Shown here piece by piece: positions 1 to 7,050 of a stretch of 11,207 nt of DNA. The notes under the pieces are model-generated. The model worked only from the letters and a program-made list of their open reading frames with translations. It had not been told where the DNA came from and did no database searches. The position numbers and the translations under genes are program-made. Origin of the DNA: Actinomycetota bacterium. GTDB taxonomy: Bacteria; Actinomycetota; Acidimicrobiia; Acidimicrobiales; Poriferisodaliceae. Position 1 is the first letter of the stretch; each line of letters begins with the position of its first letter. The stretch is taken from assembly GCA_002731665.1 (NCBI GenBank), contig PCCJ01000066.1, positions 1 through 11,207 of the forward strand, given 5' to 3'.

Positions 1-461
1 AAGTGCTCCATTCGCCAGCTACGTCGGCTATTGGCCCAGGCAGCGAACCTACCACGGCTAGCAAAGAACCGATGATCGTCACGAATTTCGATAGATAATC
101 CGGTGAGCCCTTCCCAGCTTTTGACCATCTCCAAGACGCGCCATTCCGAAGGCTCGGTTACCACAATGCGGTTTGGGCGATGCCTTAAAACCGCACGTTG
201 GATTTCTGTTGTGAAGCTTCCGGTATTGTCGGGATCATCGAGCTTTACATAGTCAACTATGAAGCCGCGTTTACTTAGTGTTTCGGCAAAGTGTCGCATC
301 GCCGCCAACACCATTACGATCTTCTGCTTATGATGACCCACGTAGGTATTTTCTTCCATCACCTCCATCATCAGGATGGCATCTCGGCTTGGGTCTAAGT
401 TATCCAGCGTTGCTAGGTTCAGAGATAGCTGGTCACCAAGAATAACTCTCAGGGCATTCAT
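1..461 (-). CDS. Cryptochrome/photolyase family protein, FeS-type (N-terminal part)
   Basis: This is the first 153 codons of a photolyase-related flavoprotein; the gene continues beyond the left edge. The N-terminus reads [19 protein letters not shown], followed by a DAILMMEVMEENTYVGHHKQK stretch split across residues 28-48. This LGDQLS, then acidic MEV, then HHKQK pattern is typical of the deoxyribodipyrimidine photolyase-related group (PF04244), to which the iron-sulfur bacterial (6-4) photolyases/cryptochromes belong. Family members bind FAD and repair (6-4) photoproducts or act as blue-light receptors. The FAD and FeS parts lie in the missing C-terminal half, so repair versus signalling cannot be decided. 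The ATG shares one base with the stop of the DUF2256 gene (TAATG), which implies translational coupling. It is the last visible gene of a five-gene minus-strand operon. Confidence 0.9.
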   Translation of the reverse strand, partial: MNALRVILGDQLSLNLATLDNLDPSRDAILMMEVMEENTYVGHHKQKIVMVLAAMRHFAETLSKRGFIVDYVKLDDPDNTGSFTTEIQRAVLRHRPNRIVVTEPSEWRVLEMVKSWEGLTGLSIEIRDDHRFFASRGRFAAWANSRRSWRMEH

Positions 462-634
462 TAGGACGGGAGCCCACGTTCTGGGCCAGAGCGATGATGC
501 GCGGCGCGGCAGCGCTCTGAGCAGTATTTAACATTTACCCAATCGCGCGCCCATTTCTTCCGCCAAGCGAACGGCTGGTGGCAAACTATGCAGAGCTTAG
601 TTGGTAAGTCAGTTTTGCGACGCATGCGAGCCAT
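461..634 (-). CDS. DUF2256 zinc-ribbon-like small protein
   Basis: A 57-residue basic protein with four cysteines in a C15-x2-C18 ... C38-x3-C42 arrangement. Around these are [14 protein letters not shown] and the VKYCSERCR element, the hallmark of DUF2256. The reading frame is open further upstream to 715, but that part overlaps the preceding SDR gene. The ATG at 634 lies four bases after the SDR stop and is the most economical start; a second ATG at 625 is possible. No strong Shine-Dalgarno is visible, so translation may be coupled to the gene before. The stop overlaps the photolyase start by one base. DUF2256 genes are commonly next to this kind of photolyase. The biochemical role is unknown; zinc or nucleic-acid binding is a guess from the cysteines and basic charge. 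Confidence 0.85.
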   Translation of the reverse strand: MARMRRKTDLPTKLCIVCHQPFAWRKKWARDWVNVKYCSERCRAAHHRSGPERGLPS

Positions 635-638
635 TGGA

Positions 639-1388
639 TCACCAAGGGACTTGCTGGCCACGCCAGTCAAAGAAACCACCGTTGGCATCCGCCGGGAGTT
701 GATCGACGACGGCAAGAAGATATTGGGCAGCCGCCGCGGGAGAATGAACCTTCAGCCCAGACGCCCCAAACGGTGCGGATAGCGCTGTGGCGACTGTCCC
801 GGGATGCAAGGCGATGCAAAGTGCGTCTGGAGAGCGCCGGGACAACTCAACGGCAGCCGTTCGAACCAACTGATTAAGAGCGGCTTTGGAAGCTCGGTAG
901 GAATACCAGCCGCCAAGTCGATTATCGCCAATGCTTCCCACTCTGGCGGATAGTGTTGCAAAGATAGCCTTACCAGAGCGCGGCAATCGCGGCAGCACAT
1001 GCTTCATTATTAACGCCGGTCCGGTCACGTTGAGCGCAAAGGACCGAGCGAGATTGTCTGCATCAAGTTGCCGCCAGGTTTTTTCAGGTTCCTGACGTTC
1101 ATCATGCAGGAATCCCGTCGCATCTATCACGAGACGAAGTTCACCTAGATCGGCGGCAGATGCCGCCGCACCTTCGAGACTTTCCTCATCTAGGAGATCA
1201 ATCGATGGCGAAGTACTGCGGCTCAACGCAATAACACGCTCGAAACATTCTGTGGCCCGAATGGCCTCGACCAATGCTCCTCCAATACCGCCGCTTGCAC
1301 CAAAGATGACCGCTATGCCGGCCCGGGGAAACGAACCAAGGCCAACACTGGCAGTCTCGGTACCTTCGGACTCAAAATGAGCTATCAC
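639..1388 (-). CDS. SDR-family oxidoreductase, C-factor (CsgA)-like
   Basis: A 249-residue classical short-chain dehydrogenase/reductase. The dinucleotide-binding GASGGIG is at residues 30-36, a structural Asn at N120 (ALNVTG), a catalytic serine region at [10 protein letters not shown] (about 145-154), and the Y164-x3-K168 catalytic pair in [20 protein letters not shown] at 194-201 follows, as in C-factor-like SDRs. The substrate is not predictable; most are soluble NAD(P)H-dependent carbonyl/alcohol oxidoreductases. The start is GTG at 1388, overlapping the TGA of the DCC gene as GTGA, which implies coupling. About 25 residues precede the Rossmann fold, slightly long for the family, but no better in-frame start was found. 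SDRs of this kind often sit in photolyase clusters, so a role in light or oxidative stress metabolism is inferred. Confidence 0.88.
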   Translation of the reverse strand: MIAHFESEGTETASVGLGSFPRAGIAVIFGASGGIGGALVEAIRATECFERVIALSRSTSPSIDLLDEESLEGAAASAADLGELRLVIDATGFLHDERQEPEKTWRQLDADNLARSFALNVTGPALIMKHVLPRLPRSGKAIFATLSARVGSIGDNRLGGWYSYRASKAALNQLVRTAAVELSRRSPDALCIALHPGTVATALSAPFGASGLKVHSPAAAAQYLLAVVDQLPADANGGFFDWRGQQVPW

Positions 1389-1795
1389 GAACGTCTAGCC
1401 CTGCCGATGACAGATTGCAGCCGCAGAGCTTGCCCAAATAAACGGGATATAATTGGTCGAACTAGAAGAAAGACCCTGTAGGTCGACTCCAGAGCAATCA
1501 AGGCGCCCGGCAGGGATGCGACCCGCGCTGCCCAGCGCCAACTGGGCAAACGATCCCACACCTCTACGAACGCCGCGGCGCCAGAAAGAACACGCCCATC
1601 ATTTGTGCGAACATGAAAGCGTTTCATTGCACGCTGTAGGGTAATTCCTTCGGGTGGCTCTGCGTTGGTTTCAGAAATATCGATAAAACAAAGAGCTTGG
1701 TCTTGATCAGTGCGTCGATAGTATCCTATCTCTGCCTGGCATAACGAACAGGACCCGTCAAAATATACTGTCGATTTTGGAATCTCGTTTTCCAA
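1385..1795 (-). CDS. DCC-family thiol-disulfide oxidoreductase (DUF393)
   Basis: A 136-residue protein beginning with the DCC signature: VYFDGSCSLCQAEIGYYRR at residues 10-28, containing the C16-x2-C19 thioredoxin-like redox pair preceded by D13-G. The C-terminal half is helix-rich, with the ESTYRVFLLVRPIISRLFG stretch usual in DUF393 proteins. The predicted role is thiol-disulfide exchange; partners are unknown. The start is a TTG at 1795, chosen because a full AGGAGG lies five bases upstream and no ATG competes. The gene follows the SDR gene at 1822-2454 after 26 bases and overlaps the next gene by four (GTGA), so it is the second gene of the photolyase operon. DUF393 genes are known companions of photolyase and SDR genes in light-responsive clusters. 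Confidence 0.88.
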   Translation of the reverse strand: MENEIPKSTVYFDGSCSLCQAEIGYYRRTDQDQALCFIDISETNAEPPEGITLQRAMKRFHVRTNDGRVLSGAAAFVEVWDRLPSWRWAARVASLPGALIALESTYRVFLLVRPIISRLFGQALRLQSVIGRARRS

Positions 1796-1821
1796 AGTTA
1801 CCTCCTAGAAAAAGTCAACTG

Positions 1822-2454
1822 TCAGTTGATCAGTACTGGATTTTTATGAATATACGTCTGATCTTCGATCTGTCGAACGAGGAACTCTGCAACGTCTGCG
1901 CGTGAAATGATCCCATTGCGCCACTCAGATGTTTCGGAAAGAATTCGGTAGCGACCGGTTCGTGGTCCACTGGTCAGAACGCCAGGCCTGGCGATTGTCC
2001 AATCGAGCCCACTACCTTTGATCAGTTTTTCTTGCAAAGTCTTATCATCATAAGCGCGGCCGAAGATGAACTGGAACGGTATACGCTGCAGGCAGCTGAT
2101 ACTTGTGCAGCTGTCTCCCGCACCAAAGCCAGTCACAGAAATCAGACGTTTGATTCCTTGGCTTTTCATTGCCGCAATCAACACTTCAGTCGCGTCGGAA
2201 AACAAGTGTACAGGTCGAAATAAATCTTCCAACCTGACGCCAAGAGTTTGGATCACGACGTCCACGCCAACAAGAGCTGCCTCGACAATCTCGAGCTTCA
2301 ACGCGTCGCCGGTTATCTTTTCTAGGCTAGGAGTTGATCCCGCAATTTCTATCGTGGATCTCGCTTGGGCACGTACATCGTATCCGGCGGCGAGGGCTTG
2401 TCGGGTTGTTTCCAATCCAATCCCCTTGCTCGCGCCGATAATCAATACACGCAT
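1822..2454 (-). CDS. NAD(P)-binding atypical SDR (NmrA/PF13460-like)
   Basis: A 210-residue protein with an N-terminal Rossmann motif, MRVLIIGASKGIGLETTRQA, giving GASKGIG at residues 7-13. A basic AQARS follows the second strand, suggesting NADP preference. It lacks the classical YxxxK pair spaced as in true SDRs. The late YDDKTLQEKLIKGSGLDWTI followed by ARPGVL is typical of the PF13460 NAD(P)H-binding group. Such proteins act as flavin/quinone reductases, nucleotide-sensing regulators or epimerase-like enzymes, so the exact activity is open. The ATG at 2454 has AAAGGTAG about nine bases upstream. It is the first gene of the minus-strand operon leading to the photolyase. No TGATCC-type promoter is seen ahead of it, so its promoter is unidentified. 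Confidence 0.85.
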   Translation of the reverse strand: MRVLIIGASKGIGLETTRQALAAGYDVRAQARSTIEIAGSTPSLEKITGDALKLEIVEAALVGVDVVIQTLGVRLEDLFRPVHLFSDATEVLIAAMKSQGIKRLISVTGFGAGDSCTSISCLQRIPFQFIFGRAYDDKTLQEKLIKGSGLDWTIARPGVLTSGPRTGRYRILSETSEWRNGIISRADVAEFLVRQIEDQTYIHKNPVLIN

Positions 2455-2486
2455 AAAAAATATCTACCTTTCTGCCGTCACCACTC

Positions 2487-2511
2487 CATCGCCACGAATT
2501 AGTTGGCGATG
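2487..2511. repeat. Perfect 8-bp inverted repeat in operon leader
   Basis: CATCGCCA at 2487-2494 and TGGCGATG at 2504-2511 are exact reverse complements around a 9-base AT-rich spacer. The site lies 33-57 bases upstream of the first gene of the photolyase operon. It may be an operator for a dimeric regulator or an RNA hairpin in the 5' leader. No run of T follows in the minus direction, so an intrinsic terminator is unlikely. Confidence 0.5.
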
Positions 2512-2671
2512 CGTGTTTCTATCAAAACTGCCAATTTTTTGACCGGCCCCAGCCCTATGCTACTGTGGTATGCTTGATGACCTGACTAGGCATTCAAAAC
2601 CTGCTGCCTTTTTTGTTCCAAATCTCATTTGATTTATTTTGACCCAAGCATTTTCTCACGAATTCCGCTAA

Positions 2672-3070
2672 TCAGATGACCGATCCCTCGCGTTGAATAG
2701 CTACCCATGCAGTAATTTTCTTGCCAATTTTGATAGGTAAAACACGCCAGTACATTATAAATGGTGTGCCATCTTTCTTGTAGTTAATCGCTTTACCCTC
2801 AAATTTTTTGCCCGACTTTAGAGCGGCGGTTAGTCGAGCGATGACTTTAGAATCTGTGCCAGGGCCTTGAAGAATCCGTGGTGTTTTGCCTATGATTGCA
2901 GATGGATCGTGTCCCGTTAATTTCTTGAAAGACTTATTAGCGTAAATGATCCTGCCTTTCGCTGAAGCATCTGTGATTAGTACCGAGTCAAAGCTGTTTT
3001 CCGCCAAAACCTTGAGGAGGGCCAATCCGCCATCCACTCCATTCATCAGTTTCTCAAACATATCGGACAT
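2672..3070 (-). CDS. Short LOV-like PAS protein lacking the photoactive cysteine
   Basis: A 132-residue protein that is essentially one PAS domain (about residues 24-128) after a short N-terminal helix. It looks LOV-derived: GKTPRILQGPGTD at 61-73 aligns with the LOV consensus GRNCRFLQGPETD, INYKKDGTPF at 95-104 with the INY-K-G-x-F strand, and the terminal VAIQRE at 123-128 keeps the LOV glutamine. The cysteine that forms the flavin adduct is P64 here, and the flavin-contacting Asn before it is T63. It may therefore bind another ligand or do redox rather than adduct chemistry. No output domain follows. The ATG at 3070 is preferred over an upstream TTG at 3106 because AAGGAG lies eight bases ahead of it. 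It follows the membrane protein gene by 63 bases and is probably co-transcribed from the promoter at 3500-3528. Confidence 0.85.
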   Translation of the reverse strand: MSDMFEKLMNGVDGGLALLKVLAENSFDSVLITDASAKGRIIYANKSFKKLTGHDPSAIIGKTPRILQGPGTDSKVIARLTAALKSGKKFEGKAINYKKDGTPFIMYWRVLPIKIGKKITAWVAIQREGSVI

Positions 3071-3133
3071 ACTGGGTACTCCTTGATTAGAACGCTTTAC
3101 TTTCAACCGAGCTCACAGGTGACGGGACGATCA

Positions 3134-3457
3134 TTAATCGTTGAGGGGGCTTTTGGGAGTTTTAGTCTTTTTAGACTCAGAATCCCGGACAAATAAATTG
3201 GGTTTCGCGGTGGCGGTGGTCCAGGTTGTTACCGTAATTGCCGCAGCAGCTATTAGAATGGTGTGACCGATTACATTAGCAGCCATGAACGTGTAGCTTC
3301 CAAGTGCTACCGCAAAGGATAGGGCCCACATCAACCCTAAAGCCTGCAAAATATAATGCCGCATGGTAACATCAGGAATGTGACGAAGTGGGCTTACCTC
3401 GTGATTGAACACAAAATCCCAGCTGTATACGATCAGCTTTCTAATCGGGTTGAACAT
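3134..3457 (-). CDS. Small two-helix membrane protein, related to the 8743-9036 protein
   Basis: A 107-residue protein of unknown function. Two hydrophobic segments (about residues 36-58 and 61-80) are followed by a charged, lysine-rich tail. The ATG at 3457 is chosen because AGAGAGGA sits four bases upstream; an in-frame upstream ATG at 3484 lacks such a site. The sequence aligns with the protein at 8743-9036: MFNPIRKL with MFSAFRAL at the start, SPLRHIP with NPLNALP, then LMW and IGH separated by exactly the same 18 residues in both. I therefore place both in one family. It is the first gene of a two-gene operon with the PAS protein, behind a clear ECF-type promoter, so a stress-induced membrane role, perhaps as partner of the PAS protein, is inferred. 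Confidence 0.82.
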   Translation of the reverse strand: MFNPIRKLIVYSWDFVFNHEVSPLRHIPDVTMRHYILQALGLMWALSFAVALGSYTFMAANVIGHTILIAAAAITVTTWTTATAKPNLFVRDSESKKTKTPKSPLND

Positions 3458-3499
3458 AACATCCTCTCTTATATGGCTTCTCACTTTTATTGTTTTACA

Positions 3500-3528
3500 T
3501 TATACGTCTCGATCGGTCTATTGGATCA
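3500..3528 (-). promoter_or_regulatory. ECF11-like (RpoE-ChrR type) promoter for membrane protein-PAS operon
   Basis: On the minus strand TGATCC (3528-3523) is followed by exactly 16 bases and CGTATAA (3506-3500). Counted to the TATAA, the gap is 18 bases, as in the TGATCC-N18-TAAGA form known for Rhodobacter sphaeroides sigma-E. The start codon is 42 bases downstream. The same element and spacing precede the glutathione peroxidase gene and the gene at 8743. Confidence 0.75.
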
Positions 3529-3821
3529 CGTCATAGTATCGGGAGGTCGTATAACCACAACATCGATACTGGTGAATTGCTCATATTTTGTGGCTACCGA
3601 GCGTTCAGTGCAACTTCGACTGCCGTAGGCGTCGCCTAAAAAAGAATTGCCCGGCTTACGGTTTTGTCTGATTTGGGTAGTACGTTGTCGAGATACCTTC
3701 GAGCGATTGATCAAACGCCTATCTCCCGCGAGCATCGGCCACTCCATGAAGTAGCACCAACATGAGGGTTCTCAGAGCGATATTCTTGCGTAATTTCGGG
3801 GTCATGACGTAGAGTGCTGCG
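3529..3821. other. Intergenic region upstream of the CIA30 gene, no gene seen
   Basis: These 293 bases lie between the minus-strand ECF-type promoter and the plus-strand CIA30 gene. Frames open here give no recognisable protein. A short odd-centred palindrome, TAGGCGTCGCCTA, is at about 3626-3638. A TGATCA at 3708-3713 resembles the -35 box on the plus strand but has no CGT-type -10 at the right distance. The promoter of the CIA30 gene is not resolved. Confidence 0.5.
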
Positions 3822-4328
3822 ATGGTCATCGACGACTTTACTAATGATAAATCCGGATCCAAGCTGGGAAATCGGTGGCGTGGTGTAAGTGATCAAGTTA
3901 TGGGCGGGATCTCTGAGGCCACCATAAGTTACGATGTGTTAGATGGTCACTCGTGTTTGCGCCTTAGTGGCGATGTGTGCTTGGAAAACCACGGAGGTTT
4001 TATACAAGCGGTGCTCGACCTAACACGGTTGGGCGAGACGCTTGATGCTTCTAAGTTTAGCGGGGTTCGTATCACCATCCGTGGCAATGGTGAGAAATAC
4101 TCGATTCATCTTCGAACGCCAGATAATGCCCGACCTTGGCAATCCTACCGAGCGCATTTTACAGCAGGATTAGACTGGGAAACCATCGATATTCCTTTTG
4201 AGACTTTTATGCCTCATCGATTGGAGGTGCCGTTCGATAAAACACGGCTCCGTCGCATAGGTCTTGTTGCAATTGGACGTGCTTTCTACGCGGACCTCTC
4301 TGTTTCCAAACTTGCTTTCTATCGTTAG
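3822..4328 (+). CDS. CIA30-family protein (NDUFAF1-like, PF08547)
   Basis: A 168-residue protein covering one CIA30 domain. The signature WRGVSDQVMGGIS is at residues 19-31, and NHGGFIQ at 56-62 gives the second conserved strand. Later, KYSIHLRTPD and a WQSYRAHF stretch fit the jelly-roll fold of this family. In mitochondria the homologue NDUFAF1 is an assembly factor of respiratory complex I. Bacterial members are widespread, often outside complex I operons, and their role is not settled. No signal peptide is seen, so it is probably cytoplasmic. The ATG at 3822 has only a weak upstream AGAGTG. The stop overlaps the stop of the convergent tspO gene by four bases (4325-4328), leaving no room for a terminator between them. 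Confidence 0.87.
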   Translation: MVIDDFTNDKSGSKLGNRWRGVSDQVMGGISEATISYDVLDGHSCLRLSGDVCLENHGGFIQAVLDLTRLGETLDASKFSGVRITIRGNGEKYSIHLRTPDNARPWQSYRAHFTAGLDWETIDIPFETFMPHRLEVPFDKTRLRRIGLVAIGRAFYADLSVSKLAFYR

Positions 4329-4789
4329 CTGCCATTCAGCAGCCATATTGAGGCATTGAGAACCGTTGCATAGCTGACCCAGAGGACGTAGGGCATGAAC
4401 ATTAGCCCCGCTAATCGGTCAATTCGCCAAAAAACAATCGTATTCAAGACGATCGTTACAAGTAGAATGAAGATTTCGAGTAACGCTAAATCTATACGTT
4501 GCAATCCAAAAAATAGAAAAGACCAGGTGAGGTTCAGGCCGAGTTGCAAGCCGAAGATGGAAAGAGCTTTTCTTGTGTTCTCGATCGATCTGGATTGCCA
4601 TACTCGCCAAGCCGCGATGCCCATGAGGATATAAAGTGCGGTCCAAACTGGCGCGAACACCCAATCAGGCGGATTGAACGGCGGCTTCTCTAATGTTTGA
4701 TACCAAGTGTCAACGCTGGTCGCTGTAATGGCGCCACCGACACCAGATACCGCAAGGCACAAAATGATGAACCCAAAAAGAGAGCGCAT
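4325..4789 (-). CDS. tspO: TspO/MBR (tryptophan-rich sensory) membrane protein
   Basis: A 154-residue inner-membrane protein with five predicted helices, the usual bacterial TspO length. Diagnostic parts are EKPPFNPPDWVFAPVWTALY (34-53), the LNLTWSFLFFGLQ helix (85-97), and MPYVLWVSYATVLNASIW (132-149), the aromatic-rich final helix that includes the cholesterol/porphyrin-recognition region. Bacterial TspO binds porphyrins and, in Rhodobacter sphaeroides, modulates photosynthesis gene expression in response to oxygen; others are induced by stress. The ATG at 4789 follows the selO stop by six bases, so the two genes are an operon and translation is probably coupled, since no strong ribosome site is seen. 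Here TspO may handle phototoxic porphyrins, which is an inference from the neighbours. Confidence 0.93.
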   Translation of the reverse strand: MRSLFGFIILCLAVSGVGGAITATSVDTWYQTLEKPPFNPPDWVFAPVWTALYILMGIAAWRVWQSRSIENTRKALSIFGLQLGLNLTWSFLFFGLQRIDLALLEIFILLVTIVLNTIVFWRIDRLAGLMFMPYVLWVSYATVLNASIWLLNGS

Positions 4790-4795
4790 AATTTA

Positions 4796-6307
4796 TCAGG
4801 TGCCGCAGAAAGTTTGATACGGAACAGATGTTTTTAGGGCGGGTTCTGTATAGCTTTCGCGGCCGGAGACCTCTTCGAATGGGGCTGAAACGGCAGACAA
4901 TATATTTTCAAATGCTGATAAATTTCCATTGTCAATTGCCATTGAGAGAGCTTCTTCGACTTTATGGTTACGTGGAATGTAAATGGGGTTTACTTTATCC
5001 ATTGCCGTTGCGCGTGCCTCGGCGGAGGCTGGTTCTCTTTCCAGGCGGGCATGCCATTCGCATTCCCACAAGTCGTATTGGGCGGAGTTGATGAATTGCT
5101 TGCGTACGGCGGTATTGTCGCCGCGCATTGCATTGGAGAGCCTTCGGAACGTCAAGGTGAAATCCGCCTCACCTTCTTGCATAGCGTTAAGTAGGTCCTG
5201 AATAAGGTCGGAATCTCCATTTTCCTCAGTATTCAGGCCAATTTTAGCACGCATATGCGTTAGCCAAATATCGTTGTATGTACTCTTAAAGTTTTTGGCT
5301 TCTTCAGTCAGTAATTCCACCGCATGATCCTTATCAGTATGAACGAGCGGGGCAAGAGTTTCTGCCAGCCTGACTAGGTTCCACATAAGGATAGAGGGTT
5401 GATTGCCGTAAGCGTAGCGGCCCCGCAAATCGATAGAACTAAATACTGTCTTTGGACTGAAAGTGTCCATGAATGCACATGGGCCATAGTCAATCGTTTG
5501 GCCGGAAATTGTAGTATTATCAGTATTCATAACTCCATGAATGAACCCGATGCTCATCCAATGAGCTACGAGCTTAATCTGAGCGCTCGTCACTGATTTA
5601 AAAAATTCTAAATAAGTGTTATCTGCATCGTGTGCCATTGGATAGTGGCGTGATATGGCGTAATTGGCTAATCGCCGAACCATATCCGTCTGACCTCGGG
5701 CAGCAAAAAATTCAAATGTGCCGACCCGTAGGTGGCTAGTTGATATTCTTGTTAGAACTGCGCCGGGAAGTGCTATTTCCCGGAATACTTCTTCACCGGT
5801 TGAAACGGCGGCTAGTGAGCGCGTCGTTGGAACACCTAGAGCCTGCATGGCTTCACTAATAAGATATTCACGAAGAACTGGCCCGAGCGCTGCCTTGCCA
5901 TCTCCGCTGCGTGAAAATGGGGTACGGCCACTGCCCTTTAATTGAAAATCTTGGCGCTCACCTCGCTTGTCGATAATTTCACCCAACAAAAGCGCACGAC
6001 CATCGCCGAGTTGGGGTGAGAAGCTTCCAAATTGGTGCCCCGCATAGGCCTGTGCCAAAGGTATGGCACCATGAGGTAATCGATTGCCTGAGAAGATCTC
6101 TGCACCCAGAGGCCCCTGGAGTGCGGAGGTGTCGAGGCTAAGTTTTTCGGCTAACGGCTGATTAAAAATTAGCAGACTTGGTTCCGGTACCGTGGAGGGT
6201 TTACAGGGAACAAAAAAGCCCTCTAATTCACGCGCAAAGCTATTGTCGAAGTTGAAGTCCACGTATTCGGGATCCTGTATTTTATCGAAGTTTGGATTTA
6301 TCTTCAT
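4796..6307 (-). CDS. selO: SelO protein adenylyltransferase (YdiU/UPF0061)
   Basis: A 503-residue pseudokinase-fold enzyme that transfers AMP from ATP to Ser/Thr/Tyr of target proteins; in E. coli it affects glutathionylation and oxidative stress resistance. The ATP-binding LKGSGRTPFSRSGDG is at residues 123-137 with K124 as the ATP lysine, and HGVMNTDN at 257-264 gives D263 and N264. D273 in the DYGP motif is the metal ligand, ten residues after D263 as in E. coli (D246/D256). The C-terminus ends in CGT, with C501 third from the end, matching the redox cysteine position of E. coli SelO. The usual length is about 480-500, so the gene is complete. The ATG at 6307 has a modest GAAGAT before it. 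It lies 196 bases after the DUF3429 gene and six before tspO. No TGATCC promoter was found just upstream. Confidence 0.93.
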   Translation of the reverse strand: MKINPNFDKIQDPEYVDFNFDNSFARELEGFFVPCKPSTVPEPSLLIFNQPLAEKLSLDTSALQGPLGAEIFSGNRLPHGAIPLAQAYAGHQFGSFSPQLGDGRALLLGEIIDKRGERQDFQLKGSGRTPFSRSGDGKAALGPVLREYLISEAMQALGVPTTRSLAAVSTGEEVFREIALPGAVLTRISTSHLRVGTFEFFAARGQTDMVRRLANYAISRHYPMAHDADNTYLEFFKSVTSAQIKLVAHWMSIGFIHGVMNTDNTTISGQTIDYGPCAFMDTFSPKTVFSSIDLRGRYAYGNQPSILMWNLVRLAETLAPLVHTDKDHAVELLTEEAKNFKSTYNDIWLTHMRAKIGLNTEENGDSDLIQDLLNAMQEGEADFTLTFRRLSNAMRGDNTAVRKQFINSAQYDLWECEWHARLEREPASAEARATAMDKVNPIYIPRNHKVEEALSMAIDNGNLSAFENILSAVSAPFEEVSGRESYTEPALKTSVPYQTFCGT

Positions 6308-6503
6308 ATTATCTTCAGAATTATTTCTTACTCTTCCATTTACAAATTGGACGATATCAGGCGGTACTTTCCAGCATCGATTTAAATCTCACACTGACAG
6401 TACTAATCTACTCGTAAGTCGCGTTGGATGCACGCCGTATCCTTTCTGGAGCAAAGAGCAAGGCAGGCCCATCAGTGCGATACAATCAGCGCCCGAAAAA
6501 AGG

Positions 6504-6950
6504 TTAGACGAGGGCGGATATGATAAGCGTCAGCGAGACGGTCGATGTGAGGAAGATGCGCAGTTTCATATACCAAAACGGGATTTGTTTAGCTCGGTAG
6601 AGGGTGAAATCCATTGCCAACAGCGCTAAGAAACATGTCGTTAACGTTAAAAGGCCTGCAGTAAGCGGTAAAAACAGAGCGCCCCAGCCAACTAAAGAAG
6701 CAATCACGCCAGATATAAGGAGACGTGATGCTCCGCTAATAGTATCGCTTCCGTTTAATACCATTCCCCAGAGGAGACCACCCAAGAATGAAAGTATTAT
6801 GGCTCCATAGGTTAACAAAGCCGACTCAGGAACTTTGGAAGCTAAAGACGTGTGAGGAACTATCGCCAAAACGATGAAAGGCAGTGCTCCGGTAGCTCCT
6901 AACCAACTTGCTCCCTGGACTACAGAACGATTATCACTTGTGTAACACAT
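6504..6950 (-). CDS. DUF3429 family membrane protein
   Basis: A 148-residue hydrophobic protein with about four to five transmembrane segments. SWLGATGALPFIVLAIVP near the N-terminus and the later FLGGLLWGMVL helix match the DUF3429 pattern, a family of unknown function found in proteobacteria. The open frame extends to a TTG at 7028, but the added 26 residues are not hydrophobic and do not resemble the family. I therefore prefer the ATG at 6950, whose best ribosome site is a distant AAGG. The gene is 100 bases after the glutathione peroxidase stop on the same strand and is probably read from the ECF-type promoter at 7677-7705. It ends about 200 bases before selO. Confidence 0.8.
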   Translation of the reverse strand: MCYTSDNRSVVQGASWLGATGALPFIVLAIVPHTSLASKVPESALLTYGAIILSFLGGLLWGMVLNGSDTISGASRLLISGVIASLVGWGALFLPLTAGLLTLTTCFLALLAMDFTLYRAKQIPFWYMKLRIFLTSTVSLTLIISALV

Positions 6951-7050
6951 AATGGAGTAGCCTTGAAAATGGCGCTGGGTGCAGGGAGGAATTATCGGTT
7001 CAGTAACTTCATCGCATACTAGCTTCAATGCCGGAATTGCCTGACAGGTC

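Noticed and set aside
2335..2363. Further TGATCC or GGATCA hits inside coding sequence (near 2250, 2335, 7537, 8091, 9715) and near 9155
   Set aside because: None has a CGT-type -10 after 16 bases and none is placed ahead of a gene, so they were taken as chance.
2066..2542. A long plus-strand frame opposite the first SDR gene, and similar frames opposite selO and other genes
   Set aside because: They are antisense shadows of well-supported coding sequence, with no domain features of their own.
3548..3554. CGTATAA on the plus strand, resembling the ECF -10 and pointing to the CIA30 gene
   Set aside because: The hexamer 16 bases upstream is TCACGT, not TGATCC, and the resulting leader would be about 265 bases.
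3626..3638. Palindrome TAGGCGTCGCCTA considered as a terminator or operator
   Set aside because: The one-base loop cannot form a hairpin, and the A-run follows on the plus strand, the wrong base for termination of a plus transcript; no gene ends here.
3708..3736. TGATCA on the plus strand upstream of the CIA30 gene as a possible -35
   Set aside because: At 16 bases downstream the sequence is GAGCATC, with no CGT-type -10.
6951..7028. The 26-residue N-terminal extension of the DUF3429 frame beginning at TTG 7028
   Set aside because: No ribosome site, no hydrophobic or family-like sequence; the ATG at 6950 gives the expected domain start.
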